A DNA stretch of 64,000 nt from Syntrophotalea carbinolica DSM 2380 (GCF_000012885.1 NC_007498.2:3566001-3630000); one strand, 5' to 3'. Counted from the stretch's first letter, positions 18,335 through 27,674 are shown. Numbers and translations are program-made. Notes: generated by a model not told the origin, from the sequence alone.

Positions 18335-18399
18335 GGGATAGTTCAAGGTACTTTACTTAGGGTGATTCGTTAACTTTTAATTTAAAGGAGAGCATATCG

Positions 18400-18729
18400 A
18401 TGGCAAGCGACAAGATTGTACATCTTTCCGATAACAGTTTCGATGCCGATGTCCTGAAATCCTCCGAACCGGTACTGGTTGACTTCTGGGCCTCCTGGTG
18501 CGGCCCCTGCAAGGCGATTGCTCCGGCAATCGACGAACTGGCCGAACAGTTCGACGGACAGGTCAAAATCGGCAAGATCAACGTCGATGAAAACCCCGCA
18601 ACTCCCAGCAATTACGGTGTGCGCGGCATTCCGACGCTGATTCTGTTCAAAGACGGCCAGGTCGTCGACCAGGTCGTCGGCGCTGTGCCCAAAGGGCAGC
18701 TCGAAGCCCTGATCAAAAAGGCCCTCTGA
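18400..18729 (+). CDS. trxA: thioredoxin
   Basis: A 109-residue cytosolic disulfide reductase with the active site WCGPC (cysteines at residues 34 and 37) in VLVDFWASWCGPCKAIAP, and the cis-proline region GVRGIPTLILFKDGQ. The length is standard. It has a strong AAAGGAGAGC ribosome-binding site, its own promoter and its own terminator, so it is monocistronic. The reducing partner, thioredoxin reductase, is not in this window. Confidence 0.97.
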   Translation: MASDKIVHLSDNSFDADVLKSSEPVLVDFWASWCGPCKAIAPAIDELAEQFDGQVKIGKINVDENPATPSNYGVRGIPTLILFKDGQVVDQVVGAVPKGQLEALIKKAL

Positions 18730-18753
18730 GTCCGGGCCGGCCAACCGCCGAAT

Positions 18754-18787
18754 AAAAAGACCGATGTGCTGCATCGGTCTTTTTTTG
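18754..18787 (+). terminator. intrinsic terminator of trxA
   Basis: Stem AAAAAGACCGATG / CATCGGTCTTTTT with a 5-base loop and seven T residues, 24 bases after the stop. Confidence 0.92.
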
Positions 18788-18851
18788 TTCATAAAGCTTT
18801 TGTCGGCACTCCGTCAGCGTTTCCCTGCCCTGAAAGCGCGTTATTGCCCCT

Positions 18852-19355
18852 TCAAAGTTGTTCCGGATAGGCCGCCTTGAGCAACCGAAACAGTTCCCGG
18901 AAGGCGCGCTTATCCTTATGTAGCCGCGCACTTTCCGCCAGCCGCCGAATCTTGCCGAGATCGGCAGCGGGCATTTTCCGGCGAATCTCTTCCAGCGCGG
19001 CATCGAAACCCTCCGGATCGCAGAGGCGCTCACGCAACGCCTCCAGTTGATGAAAATCGGCAGCGGCTTGTTGCCGGCCATGCTGGATATCCGCAAGAAA
19101 CGCTTCCGCAACCTGCACGCTGTCTTCGTCCCGCCGGAACATGCCGGCCAGATGTTTAAGTTGCCGCTTACGGGCGCCAAAGGCTTTGATGCGGCGCGTC
19201 TCTTCGATAGCCTGCAGAATTTCGCCGGTAAGGGGCAAACGACGGAAATCCGCGTCCCCCAGTTCGACCAGATGCGCGGCCATGTCTTCCACGGCCTTGG
19301 CGGCACGTTTCTTGGCACTGCGGCTGGGCTGCCGTTCCTGTACAATATCGTCCAT
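18852..19355 (-). CDS. darP: DUF615 / DarP (YjgA) ribosome-associated protein
   Basis: A 167-residue, highly charged helical protein. The sequence PSRSAKKRAAKAVEDMAAHL and the motif LPLTGEILQAIEETRRIKA are characteristic of the YjgA family. E. coli DarP binds late 50S assembly intermediates. It is the last gene in a tight minus-strand run (HAD phosphatase, nfo, dtd, darP), and its ATG overlaps the dtd stop by one base (TGATG). Confidence 0.85.
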   Translation of the reverse strand: MDDIVQERQPSRSAKKRAAKAVEDMAAHLVELGDADFRRLPLTGEILQAIEETRRIKAFGARKRQLKHLAGMFRRDEDSVQVAEAFLADIQHGRQQAAADFHQLEALRERLCDPEGFDAALEEIRRKMPAADLGKIRRLAESARLHKDKRAFRELFRLLKAAYPEQL

Positions 19356-19804
19356 CAGAATACCTTATGGCTGTCGAGAAGAAAAGTAACCGGGCCATCG
19401 TTTACCAGGTGCACCTGCATCATGGCTTGAAAACGTCCGGTGGCCACCGTCAGCCCGCGCTGTCGCAGCTGTTCGATGTAGTCCAGATACAGGCTATTGG
19501 CCGTGTCGGCGGCGGCGGCGCGGGAAAATCCGGGGCGGCGCCCCTTGCGGCAATCGGCCGCGAGGGTAAATTGGGAGACCACCAGCAATTGCCCGCCGAT
19601 ATCCTCCACCGAACGGTTCATCTTTCCCTCGGCGTCCTCAAACACCCGCAATTCGGCAGTTTTTTTGGCCAGTTGCGCGGCATCCTGAGGCCCGTCCCCC
19701 TGTTCCACGCCGAGCAGCACCATCAGCCCCGGGCCGATCGCACCGACGATCTCCTCGTCGACGCTGACATGGGCCTGCGTTACCCGTTGCAGCACCGCCC
19801 TCAC
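19355..19804 (-). CDS. dtd: D-aminoacyl-tRNA deacylase
   Basis: A 149-residue enzyme that hydrolyses D-amino acids from mischarged tRNAs. It begins [18 protein letters not shown] and has the two active-site motifs [21 protein letters not shown] (close to the family's SQFTL) and the C-terminal [15 protein letters not shown] (family NDGPVT). I chose the GTG at 19804, which overlaps the nfo stop (GTGA) and gives the normal family length. A longer upstream frame lies wholly inside nfo and is not needed. Confidence 0.95.
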   Translation of the reverse strand: MRAVLQRVTQAHVSVDEEIVGAIGPGLMVLLGVEQGDGPQDAAQLAKKTAELRVFEDAEGKMNRSVEDIGGQLLVVSQFTLAADCRKGRRPGFSRAAAADTANSLYLDYIEQLRQRGLTVATGRFQAMMQVHLVNDGPVTFLLDSHKVF

Positions 19805-20649
19805 GCGCGCTGCTCCGCCAGTTGCCGCAACAGGGCCAACTCTTTCAGATGAAAGCAGTTGTGATCCCCGGGTGCGGTTTCGAGAATCTTGGGAACGCTC
19901 TCGAACCGGACATCCTGCATCAAGGCGGCAAAAGCCTCCAAAGCGATGCACCCCTCGCCGATATGGGCATGCCGGTCGACTCGGGAGCCTTGCTCCTTTT
20001 TGGAATCGTTAAGGTGAAAAGCGGCGATGCGCCCGGTACCGAAAAGATGCTCGCATTCCTCCATCACTTTTTGATACCCGTTTGCCGAGCTCAGATCGTA
20101 ACCGGCGGCAAACGCATGGCAGGTGTCGAAACAGACGCCGAAACGCCCTTCGGGAACCCGCTCCATGATGGCGGCCAGGTGCTCCAGGCGATAGCCCAGA
20201 TAGCTGCCCTGACCGGCGGTATTTTCCAGCAGTACCGTAACCTGCGGCGGCGCCGCCGCGAAGATGCTGCGAAACGCTTCGGCAATGCGCTGCAGACCGA
20301 TATCTTCGCCGGCATCGAGATGGGCGCCGGGGTGCATGACCAAGCCACCGATCCCCAGGGCGGCACAACGCTCCATTTCATCGACAAATGCGGCCAGGGA
20401 GCGATGGCGTTTTTCGCCGTCGGCTGCCGCCAGATTGATAAGATAGCTGTCATGGGCGATGACCGAGGCTACGTTGCAGTTTTCCCGGGCCGCGGCGAAG
20501 GCCTTTATCTCCTTGTCGGGCAAGGGCTTGGCCTGCCACCGGTTGGCATTTTTGGTAAAGATCTGCATGGCGGTGGCACCGATCTCCTGTGCCCGCGAAA
20601 AAGCGCGACTGACCCCGCCGGCGATGGATACATGGGCTCCAAGCAGCAT
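19801..20649 (-). CDS. nfo: endonuclease IV (AP endonuclease)
   Basis: A 282-residue zinc-dependent AP endonuclease for base-excision repair. It opens with [17 protein letters not shown] and shows [54 protein letters not shown] and [10 protein letters not shown], which supply the zinc ligands. The ATG at 20649 has a strong GGGAGGAGAG site. It lies between a HAD phosphatase gene (stop 2 bases upstream) and dtd (overlapping), so the run is one transcript. Confidence 0.97.
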   Translation of the reverse strand: MLLGAHVSIAGGVSRAFSRAQEIGATAMQIFTKNANRWQAKPLPDKEIKAFAAARENCNVASVIAHDSYLINLAAADGEKRHRSLAAFVDEMERCAALGIGGLVMHPGAHLDAGEDIGLQRIAEAFRSIFAAAPPQVTVLLENTAGQGSYLGYRLEHLAAIMERVPEGRFGVCFDTCHAFAAGYDLSSANGYQKVMEECEHLFGTGRIAAFHLNDSKKEQGSRVDRHAHIGEGCIALEAFAALMQDVRFESVPKILETAPGDHNCFHLKELALLRQLAEQRA

Positions 20650-20651
20650 AC

Positions 20652-21314
20652 TCACTCTCCTCCCACCGTCGCGCAGCCACCGATGGCTGCCCAATTCGCC
20701 AGCACCTCGGGCAATTGCACCACTTCGGCCAACTGCCGGTCGACAAAGGGCTCGACGGCTGCGTTGCCTACCAGAATGGTGGTCATCCCCAGCGCCTTGG
20801 CCGGCTTGAGATTGGCAACGCTGTCTTCCACCATAACGCACTGGCTGCCGGTCAAGCCAAGATGCTCAAGCACTCTGTGATACGGCTGGACATAGGGTTT
20901 TGGCATATAATCGGCCACCCGGATATCGAATACCTGGTCGAACAGATCGGCGATCCCCAGAGCGCCGAGCACCCGGTCGGTATGCGCGCGACTGCTGTTG
21001 GTAAAAATCACCTTGGGCTGCGCCAGGGAAACCAGCGCCTGTCGCAGTTCGGGTTCGGCCTGCAAACGGCTGGCGACATCCACGTCGTGCACATAGTGCA
21101 GATAGTCCTCGGGGTCGACATGGTGATGGCGCATGAGACCCTGCATGGTGACGCCGTAATCCTGCCAGTACCGGCGGCGTAAAGTATCGACCTCGTCCAG
21201 GGGGATACCCACCACCTCGTGCATGTAGCTGTTGATCCGCTTGTCGATGAGCCCGAACAGATTGCAGCGGGGCGGATAGAGGGTATTGTCAAGATCGAAC
21301 AGGATGCATTCCAT
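20652..21314 (-). CDS. HAD-superfamily pyrimidine 5'-nucleotidase-like phosphatase
   Basis: A 220-residue HAD hydrolase. The nucleophile motif is FDLDNTLYPP; motif II is VIFTNSSRAHTDRVL; motif III/IV is PYHRVLEHLG to CVMVEDSVANLKPAKALGM. The opening and the DYLHYVHDVD cap region resemble the SDT1/SSM1 type pyrimidine 5'-nucleotidases. Substrate choice in HAD enzymes is hard to read from sequence. It leads the nfo-dtd-darP run. Confidence 0.85.
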   Translation of the reverse strand: MECILFDLDNTLYPPRCNLFGLIDKRINSYMHEVVGIPLDEVDTLRRRYWQDYGVTMQGLMRHHHVDPEDYLHYVHDVDVASRLQAEPELRQALVSLAQPKVIFTNSSRAHTDRVLGALGIADLFDQVFDIRVADYMPKPYVQPYHRVLEHLGLTGSQCVMVEDSVANLKPAKALGMTTILVGNAAVEPFVDRQLAEVVQLPEVLANWAAIGGCATVGGE

Positions 21315-21336
21315 AACGCTTCGTGTATCCTCGTGG

Positions 21337-21756
21337 TTAGTCTATCAGCCCAAGCGCGGCGCGGATGCTGCGAATCGCCTGGACATACCGATCATCGGAC
21401 AGCAGGCAATCTTCGTGGGGCTCGCTCCAGATGGGGCGCGGCCACAGCGGATCGGTGGTCTGGCGCGGCACCAGGTGCCAGTGCATATGGGGCACCATAT
21501 TACCGAGCAGCTCGTAATTCATCTTGGCCGGATTATAAACGGATGCCAGGGCTGCCGCCATGCGGCTGACCTCTTCCATGACCGCCTGCCGAACGGCCGG
21601 CTGCAGGTGAAACAGCTCGGTCACATGCCGCTTGGTAAACAGCAGGGTATAACCCGGGAAGAACTGATCGCCGTTGAGCATGGCGTAGCAGTGCTCGAAC
21701 TCGGCGATCCGCAACTGCGGCTGATCCTGCCAGCGTGTACACATGGGACAATTCAT
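21337..21756 (-). CDS. HIT-family nucleotide-binding protein
   Basis: A 139-residue histidine-triad protein with the catalytic motif HMHWHLVPR. The N-terminal MNCPMCTRW could bind zinc, as in several Fhit/Hint relatives. The family hydrolyses nucleoside phosphoramidates or dinucleoside polyphosphates. The ATG at 21756 overlaps the dapF stop (ATGA), so the long upstream extension in this frame is rejected. Confidence 0.88.
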   Translation of the reverse strand: MNCPMCTRWQDQPQLRIAEFEHCYAMLNGDQFFPGYTLLFTKRHVTELFHLQPAVRQAVMEEVSRMAAALASVYNPAKMNYELLGNMVPHMHWHLVPRQTTDPLWPRPIWSEPHEDCLLSDDRYVQAIRSIRAALGLID

Positions 21757-22592
21757 TGGGGATCGAAAACCCCCTCGAAAACCTGCACCGCCGGGCCGGT
21801 CATATAGACGCTGCCATCTTCGGCCCATTCCATCTCCAGATCGCCGCCCAGCAGATGATTGAGCAAACGGCGCTCGGTACGCTCGTTCAGAACGCAAGCG
21901 ACGGTGACCGCCGAGGAACCGGTACCGCAGGCCAAGGTCTCGCCGGCGCCGCGTTCCCAGGTGCGTTGCTTGATTTCCGTGGTCGAGACGATTTCGATGA
22001 ACTCGACGTTGGTGCGATTGGGAAACATGGGATCGTTTTCGATGATCGGGCCGTATTTGGCGACCGGGAATTCATCCACATTATCCACAAAAATGATGCA
22101 ATGGGGATTGCCCATGGAAACGCAGGTGATATGAAAGGTGCGGTCGAGAACTTTCAGCTCCGCATTGATGACCTGCTCTTCGGGACTGCCGGTCATGGGA
22201 ATTTCACCACGCGTCAACCGCGGCTTGCCCATATTGACCCGCACCCGCTCGACCTTATCGCGGTCGTTGGTAAACAGCTGCAGGGTAAGAATACCTGCGC
22301 CGGTCTCCGCGGTGATTTCTTTCTTTTCCACCAGGCCGTGGTCATAAGCGTATTTGGCAACGCAACGGATACCGTTGCCGCACATCTCCGATTCGCTGCC
22401 ATCAGAGTTGAACATGCGCATGCGCACATCGGCGACTTCGGAGGGAAGAATCAGAATCAGACCATCCGAACCGATACCGAAGTTGCGATTGCTGACCTTG
22501 CGAGCCATTTCTGCGGGGTCATCGATGGTTTGCTCGAAGCAGTTGACGTAAACGTAGTCATTGCCGGCTCCGTGCATTTTTGCAAATTTCAT
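21753..22592 (-). CDS. dapF: diaminopimelate epimerase
   Basis: Interconverts LL- and meso-diaminopimelate in the lysine/peptidoglycan pathway. The 279 residues contain both catalytic cysteines: C71 in [12 protein letters not shown] and the second in [15 protein letters not shown]. It begins with [17 protein letters not shown], as usual. The start is preceded by GAGAGAAAGGC, and a good promoter lies about 50 bases further up. Confidence 0.98.
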   Translation of the reverse strand: MKFAKMHGAGNDYVYVNCFEQTIDDPAEMARKVSNRNFGIGSDGLILILPSEVADVRMRMFNSDGSESEMCGNGIRCVAKYAYDHGLVEKKEITAETGAGILTLQLFTNDRDKVERVRVNMGKPRLTRGEIPMTGSPEEQVINAELKVLDRTFHITCVSMGNPHCIIFVDNVDEFPVAKYGPIIENDPMFPNRTNVEFIEIVSTTEIKQRTWERGAGETLACGTGSSAVTVACVLNERTERRLLNHLLGGDLEMEWAEDGSVYMTGPAVQVFEGVFDPQ

Positions 22593-22640
22593 GGCAAAAG
22601 CCTTTCTCTCTTATCTATGATCAAATTAACCGGAACCGGA

Positions 22641-22669
22641 ATTATAGAAAAATCCGACTTTTACCACAA
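22641..22669 (-). promoter_or_regulatory. sigma-70-type promoter of dapF
   Basis: Minus strand TTGTGG (22669-22664), 17 bases, TATAAT (22646-22641). The -10 is perfect. It drives dapF-HIT and stands back to back with the promoter at 22682. Confidence 0.7.
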
Positions 22670-22681
22670 GGCCCATCTCGA

Positions 22682-22710
22682 TTGACCAAAGCTGTCGCCT
22701 AACGTATGAT
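22682..22710 (+). promoter_or_regulatory. sigma-70-type promoter of the small protein/MBL hydrolase pair
   Basis: TTGACC (22682-22687), 17 bases, TATGAT (22705-22710), 35 bases before the ATG at 22746. Both hexamers differ from consensus by one base only. Confidence 0.75.
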
Positions 22711-22745
22711 GATGACACATTTATTCACAAAGGAGAGCCTTTTGC

Positions 22746-22964
22746 ATGGCATATAATTTGAAAACCAAGATCTGGCAGACCGGCGCTCTGGAGTGGTGGG
22801 GAATGATTGACGGCGAGGATGTCTATCTTGGCAGCCGGGAATTTCCCCTGCCTCCCGAAGAGGGCGACCGTTGGGTTGCACGTGCCACCGGCGAGGCTTT
22901 TTGTATTGTGGATGGCGAAATCAGGCGCTCCTGCGCGGAGACCGACACGGAGTCCTGTCCATGA
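22746..22964 (+). CDS. small conserved-looking protein of unknown function
   Basis: A 72-residue soluble protein (MAYNLKTKIWQTGALEWWGM...). It has a very good ribosome-binding site (AAAGGAGAGCC) and promoter, and its stop overlaps the next ATG (ATGA), so it is almost certainly expressed. I do not recognise a family. It is rich in tryptophan and acidic residues and has a C-terminal CAETDTESCP pair of cysteines. Translational coupling to the MBL hydrolase suggests a joint role, for example as a small partner subunit; that is inference. Confidence 0.7.
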   Translation: MAYNLKTKIWQTGALEWWGMIDGEDVYLGSREFPLPPEEGDRWVARATGEAFCIVDGEIRRSCAETDTESCP

Positions 22965-23584
22965 AAGTGGGAAACCTGGAAATTGTGCAGATTCCGGCCG
23001 GGGAGATGAAAAACTTCTCCTACCTGCTGTACTGCCCCGTCAGCCGTCAGGGCCTGGCCGTCGATCCGTCGCTGGAACCCCAGCGACTGCTCGATGCTAT
23101 CGAAGCACACAACGTCAAACTGACCTGGCTGGTCAACACCCATGGACACCGCGACCACGTGGCCGGCAACGGCCTGATCCTGGAGGCCACCGGCGCTGCG
23201 CTGGCAGCGCATCCGCTGGCCTTGCCGAAGCTGGATCGGTCTCTTGCGGATGGGGACGTGCTTACGGTGGGCGATACGGCGGTAGAAATCGTGCACACTC
23301 CGGGTCATACGCCGGCGGATATCACCCTGCACCTGCCTGGCGCACTGTTGACCGGGGACACCCTGTTTGTGACCAAGGTCGGCCGGGCCGACATGGCGGG
23401 CAGCGATCCGGCGGCCCTGTATGCCAGTTTACGGCGGCTGGCCGCTTTTCCCGGAGAGACCCTGGTCTTTCCGGGACACGACTATGGGCCCCAGCCCCAT
23501 TCCACCATAGCGTTTGAACGGCAGCACAATCCTTACCTGCGCTGCCCCGACCTGGAGAGTTTTCTGGCTTTACGCATGGGTTAA
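22961..23584 (+). CDS. metallo-beta-lactamase fold hydrolase (glyoxalase II-like)
   Basis: A 207-residue MBL-fold enzyme. The zinc motifs are THGHRDHVAGN, HTPGHTPADITLH, TGDTLFVTKVGRADM and the terminal FPGHDYGPQPHST. This pattern fits the glyoxalase II / persulfide dioxygenase (ETHE1-like) group, which act on thioester or glutathione-type substrates. The ATG at 22961 overlaps the preceding small gene. Substrate unknown; if the organism lacks glutathione, another low-molecular-weight thiol is likelier. Confidence 0.88.
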   Translation: MKVGNLEIVQIPAGEMKNFSYLLYCPVSRQGLAVDPSLEPQRLLDAIEAHNVKLTWLVNTHGHRDHVAGNGLILEATGAALAAHPLALPKLDRSLADGDVLTVGDTAVEIVHTPGHTPADITLHLPGALLTGDTLFVTKVGRADMAGSDPAALYASLRRLAAFPGETLVFPGHDYGPQPHSTIAFERQHNPYLRCPDLESFLALRMG

Positions 23585-23676
23585 TTCGATTTGACGGGGA
23601 TTCCCTGTCTTGGATGCGCATGGTATCGGAGGAGGCATGACAGTCCGGTAATTAACCGCCTGTCGTGGTGATTTTT

Positions 23677-24729
23677 ATGGCAAGCAACCTGCTGAAGCTG
23701 CTGGTACGCACCGGTATGCTTCCCAAAAATATGGCCGCCAAGGTGCAGGCACATGCCAGGCATGCCGGAATCGCCGCCAGTACCAGCACGCTCATCCTGA
23801 TCCCCCTGGGTGAAGACCGCCTTGCGCAGCTGCTCAGCAGACAGCTCGACCTTCCCTGCTTCGAACCCCGCCAGCTACAAAACCTGCCGCCTGTTATGCG
23901 TGAATTCCTGTCCATGGAGCAAGCGCTGAAATTTCGGGCCTTACCGATACGACTGGGACAGCAGGGACTGGTCGTCGCCATGGCCGACCCGAGCGACCGG
24001 GAAAACATGCAGGCGCTGGCCAGCCTGATCGGTTATCCGCTGGCCCCCCTGGTGGCGCCTGAATGCCGGCTGATACAAGCCATCGAACGCTGCTACGACC
24101 GGCAGCTGCCCGATCGGGAGCAGTTGTTGTTGGAAAAGATGCGGCCTGCAGCCGCTATGTTCGGCCCGCCCGTGGAAGAGGACATCGACGAAGCCATGTT
24201 GGAAGAGGCGGAGGTGATCGACGACGAGATCCCGCCGAAAACCGCGATAACCCTCGCCGAATTGAGTGAAAAACTGGCTGCGGCTCGCTGCCGTGATGAC
24301 GTGGCGGACACGCTTATCGACCACCTGTCCGGACAATTCGATCGCATGGGACTGTTTCTGTTGAAGAATGGAGAATTACGCGGCTGGCGGGCTCTGGTCG
24401 GGCATCGGTTACACCCCGAATTTCACAATGTTAAAATCACGGTGACAGGCAGCAACCTGCTGCATGCGGTGCTGTCGGAGCAAAACCCGTTTCTTGGCCG
24501 TGTACCCGAACCGCGGTTGTTGAAACAGCTGGTTAACGCCTTGGGTGCCTCCTGCGAAAAAGCCATCATGCTGCCATTGATTCTGGCCGGGCGATCGGTA
24601 GGCATGCTGTTCGCGGAAGAGGCCGGTCAAACCGGCAGCGAACGGGTGACGGAGCTGCAGAATCTGTTGGCCAAGACCGCCTGCGCTTTGGAGATCCTCA
24701 TTCTGCGCAACAAGCTCACCCGGCCATAA
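23677..24729 (+). CDS. GspE N-terminal (MshEN-like) domain protein with C-terminal GAF-like region
   Basis: A 350-residue protein with no ATPase domain. The first 150 residues resemble the N-terminal domain of type II secretion / type IV pilus ATPases (LLVRTGMLPKNMAAKVQAHA; LSRQLDLPCFEPRQLQNLPP; LPIRLGQQGLVVAMADPSD). In other proteins this domain docks on partner subunits and, in the MshEN form, binds cyclic di-GMP. Residues about 215-345 look like a GAF-type fold (DHLSGQFDRMGLFLLKNGELRGWRAL; PLILAGRSVGMLFAE), joined by an acidic linker. I suggest a signal-binding regulator of pili or secretion; function unproven. The ATG at 23677 is preferred over GTGs just upstream. Confidence 0.6.
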   Translation: MASNLLKLLVRTGMLPKNMAAKVQAHARHAGIAASTSTLILIPLGEDRLAQLLSRQLDLPCFEPRQLQNLPPVMREFLSMEQALKFRALPIRLGQQGLVVAMADPSDRENMQALASLIGYPLAPLVAPECRLIQAIERCYDRQLPDREQLLLEKMRPAAAMFGPPVEEDIDEAMLEEAEVIDDEIPPKTAITLAELSEKLAAARCRDDVADTLIDHLSGQFDRMGLFLLKNGELRGWRALVGHRLHPEFHNVKITVTGSNLLHAVLSEQNPFLGRVPEPRLLKQLVNALGASCEKAIMLPLILAGRSVGMLFAEEAGQTGSERVTELQNLLAKTACALEILILRNKLTRP

Positions 24730-24761
24730 CCGCCGGACTTACGCAAAATCCCAACCAGTCC

Positions 24762-25982
24762 TTACTCGTCCCCCTGAAACAACACACCGTCTTCGGCAGC
24801 AACCACTATACTGCCTGCCAAACGGTCGTTCCATCCTCGCCCTTCGCGGTTCAGCAGCATGCTGCAGAAACCCAGCCCCCCCGGCAACAAGCAGATCAAC
24901 CCGCCGACGGTGCGCAAAAAGGCCTGGGAAAGCTGCAAGGGTTCGCCGCTGATATCGACAACCAGCAGTTTGCCGGCCATTTTGCCCGGCGTCTGGCCGC
25001 CGAGATAATGAAACAGGGTGAAATAACCGAAGGACAATCCGAAAAACACCAGGAAATAGGGCCCGACCTGATCGGCTAATTGCTGTGGTTGCGGCCACTC
25101 GAAAACGCCCGTCCCGCGCCGCAGATATTCCCCCGCCATGACAAACAGGGCAAGGAGCAGGGCCAACAACCCCGTATCGAGCACAAACGCCAGCATCCGA
25201 GCGGCTACCGATGCCTTCTTCATATCGTTTTCGAAGGGCAGTTCGGTCTGTTGCAGATCGTCGAACGGGGGAAAATCGCCACCCACCGAAGCAGAACCGA
25301 AATCGTCCCCGAGGGGGTCCGCCAGGTCTGCCTCCGAAAGAGGCTCCGGCACGGCCCGACGCCAGGAGGGCTCTTCTCCATCGAGCAGCCAGGCATCGAG
25401 ATCCGCATCATCCTCGAAGTCTAAATCGTTGGTGGAAAAATCGGAGGCCTCTTCGACCGTCGCCATATCCTCAAAGCTTTTCTCGGACCGCTGCTCCGCT
25501 GCGTAAACCGGCACGGCTTCAGGCTCCGGATCAGCAGATCCGGCAGGTTCGATGGTATCATCGGCCAGCTTCGGCAAAGACTCTTCTTCAGACAGAACGG
25601 GTTCGGCCAGCTCGTCACCCAGGTCGAACGAGTCGACAGTCACCCCCTCCGCACTCCAGTCCATATCCGGATCCAGGGTTTCCGCAAGCTCCGGATCCAC
25701 GGTGTTTATGTCCTCGATGTACTCGGACAATGCCGTGTCCGTCTCTTCATCCGGCAGGCTGGCCAGATTGGCGGCGGTCGAGATGTCTTTTTCGTCCGGC
25801 AACAGGGTTTCAAACGGGTCTTCGGGCATGGGCGGCGCCGCCGCCGGATGGCTGTCAATCGTTTCAGGCAGGACAGGGTCGCCAAGGCGGAATTTGTCAC
25901 GTATCTGGGACAGATCCCGACCACATTTCTTACAGGTGGCCAGGTAGTTAAAACTCTGAAAACCGCACTTGGGACACTTCAT
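24762..25982 (-). CDS. zinc-ribbon / RDD-domain membrane protein
   Basis: A 406-residue protein in three parts. Residues 1-25 form a zinc ribbon (MKCPKCGFQ...CKKCGRDL). Residues 30-260 are a long acidic, low-complexity linker rich in D, E and P. Residues about 265-400 are an RDD domain with three membrane segments, RMLAFVLDTGLLALLLALFV, a second near YFLVFFGLSFGYFTLFHYLG, then GQTPGKMAGKLLVVD and a third near GGLICLLPGG. The role of RDD proteins is mostly unknown; some act in ion transport. The start has a GGAGGAG site. It is the third gene after prmA-rsmE. Confidence 0.82.
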   Translation of the reverse strand: MKCPKCGFQSFNYLATCKKCGRDLSQIRDKFRLGDPVLPETIDSHPAAAPPMPEDPFETLLPDEKDISTAANLASLPDEETDTALSEYIEDINTVDPELAETLDPDMDWSAEGVTVDSFDLGDELAEPVLSEEESLPKLADDTIEPAGSADPEPEAVPVYAAEQRSEKSFEDMATVEEASDFSTNDLDFEDDADLDAWLLDGEEPSWRRAVPEPLSEADLADPLGDDFGSASVGGDFPPFDDLQQTELPFENDMKKASVAARMLAFVLDTGLLALLLALFVMAGEYLRRGTGVFEWPQPQQLADQVGPYFLVFFGLSFGYFTLFHYLGGQTPGKMAGKLLVVDISGEPLQLSQAFLRTVGGLICLLPGGLGFCSMLLNREGRGWNDRLAGSIVVAAEDGVLFQGDE

Positions 25983-26015
25983 ATCAACTCCTCCACATGG
26001 GCTCCATCGGAACCT

Positions 26016-26750
26016 TCAAACTCTGCCAGCCAGGTCGCCATAACGGTATTGCAGTATGGTTGCAGCAGCGAATCCGGCGGTCTCGCTGCGCAAAATACGC
26101 GGACCGAACAAGACCGGGACAAACCCGTGCTGTCTGGCCGTCTCGGCTTCTTCCCGGGAAAATCCGCCTTCCGGTCCGATCAGGACGGCTGCTCCGGCCG
26201 GAATCCGCTCCGGCAGCACCGCATCCAGGGGTTGGCTGCCTTCTTCCCACAGCATCAGACGCAGTTCGCTCCGACATTGGCCAAGGGCCTCATCCAGCGG
26301 GCGGATCGCAGCCAGGGACGGCAACAGCGGCCGCCGGCATTGACGCGCCGCTTCACGAATGATGCGCAGCCAGCGTTGATGCCGTTGTGTCTCGCGCTCG
26401 GGTTTAAGTCTTGGAACGCTGCGACTGGTCTGCAGCGGGGTGAACCCTGTAATGCCCAATTCGGTGCCCTTTTGCAGCACCAGCTCCATTTTGTCAGCCT
26501 TGGGCAGGGCCTGCATAAGCTCCACGGGAAAAGCCGTCTCCTGCTGAGTGCAACGGCTCAGCACCATGGCCGAACCGGATTTGCGGTCCAGATGATCGAT
26601 GCGGCAATGACAGAGATTACCGAGGCCGTCAAGCAACAGAATTTCCGCTCCCCTGGCAAGGCGCAGTACCGCCATGTGCCGCAGAATCTCATCGGTCAAA
26701 GCGATGTGATCGTGCCGCAAGACATCCGGAGCGATAAAAAAGCGGTGCAT
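26016..26750 (-). CDS. rsmE: 16S rRNA (uracil-1498-N3)-methyltransferase
   Basis: A 244-residue SPOUT-class methyltransferase. It has an N-terminal PUA-like part (RFFIAPDVLRHDHIALTDE) and the knotted C-terminal motif VLIGPEGGFSREEAETARQH followed by LGPRILRSETA-like FGPRILRSETAGFAA. It methylates U1498 of 16S rRNA. The ATG directly follows the prmA stop, so the two are one transcript. This pairing is common. Confidence 0.96.
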   Translation of the reverse strand: MHRFFIAPDVLRHDHIALTDEILRHMAVLRLARGAEILLLDGLGNLCHCRIDHLDRKSGSAMVLSRCTQQETAFPVELMQALPKADKMELVLQKGTELGITGFTPLQTSRSVPRLKPERETQRHQRWLRIIREAARQCRRPLLPSLAAIRPLDEALGQCRSELRLMLWEEGSQPLDAVLPERIPAGAAVLIGPEGGFSREEAETARQHGFVPVLFGPRILRSETAGFAAATILQYRYGDLAGRV

Positions 26751-27674
26751 TCAGGCTTCCTTGATATAGCACAGACAAGACCATTCGTCCTGCCGGCGAA
26801 TATCGGGCCCCGTCAATCCGCGGCCGGCGAAAGCGTCTATAACCAGTTGTTCTTTTTCGTTCAGAATGCCGGACAGGATCAACACGCCGCCGGGCGCCAG
26901 CCGATGCACCAGTTCGGGGGCCAGCCGCGCATTTTCCTCGGCCAGGATATTGGCCAGCACAACATCAAAATCCCCCCCCAGTGTTTCCAGCGGATCCAGG
27001 GTCACGGCGATCTGCTCGATCACACCGTTTTGCCGGGCATTGTCCAGCGCTACCTGGCACGCCGTTTCGTCGATATCGCAGCCCAACACCTGGCCAGCCC
27101 CGAGCAGCGCAGCCGCCACCGCCAGAATACCGGAACCGGTACCCACATCGAGAACCCGCTGCGGGCCCGGTGGGGTTTCATACAACTCGGCAAGAGCTTC
27201 GAGGCACAGACGGGTGGTGGCATGGCTGCCCGTTCCGAAGGCCATGCCGGGATCGAGGGTCAGAACGGCGTCCTGAGGATCGGGACTGAAGGCCTCCCAG
27301 GTCGGGCGGATGACCAGACGCGAACCGATACGCTGAATGCCAAAATGCTGCTTCCAGTTCTCCGCCCAATCTTCGGCGCGTACCCGGCTGATTTCCGGCG
27401 TAACCACCTCCAGGCCGGGGATCAGGGGCGCAAGCCAGGCCAAGCGCTCGGCAACCTGCCGTGCAAGTTGCTCCGGTTCGATCTCCGGAGGGAAATACAC
27501 CTTCAGGATGAGGGTTTCCGGAATATCGGCATCCGGGTCGGGGACCACGAAAGTATCCAGGGCACGCTCTTCCACGGTAATGCCGGCAGAACCCAGTTCG
27601 GTCATTTCATGACACACCAGATCGATACCGGCGGCCGGTACGATAATATTGATTTGCAACCAGAATTCATTCAT
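26751..27674 (-). CDS. prmA: ribosomal protein L11 methyltransferase
   Basis: A 307-residue SAM-dependent methyltransferase that modifies ribosomal protein L11. The N-terminal substrate-recognition domain is followed by VLDVGTGSGILAVAAALLGA (SAM motif I), GCDIDETA and DVVLANILAEENARLAPEL (motif with NIL). The start ATG at 27674 has a weak site. It leads the prmA-rsmE-RDD run. Confidence 0.96.
   Translation of the reverse strand: MNEFWLQINIIVPAAGIDLVCHEMTELGSAGITVEERALDTFVVPDPDADIPETLILKVYFPPEIEPEQLARQVAERLAWLAPLIPGLEVVTPEISRVRAEDWAENWKQHFGIQRIGSRLVIRPTWEAFSPDPQDAVLTLDPGMAFGTGSHATTRLCLEALAELYETPPGPQRVLDVGTGSGILAVAAALLGAGQVLGCDIDETACQVALDNARQNGVIEQIAVTLDPLETLGGDFDVVLANILAEENARLAPELVHRLAPGGVLILSGILNEKEQLVIDAFAGRGLTGPDIRRQDEWSCLCYIKEA

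Noticed and set aside
19805-19951. An N-terminal extension of dtd.
   Set aside because: The GTG at 19804 gives the known family start and overlaps nfo in the usual coupled way.
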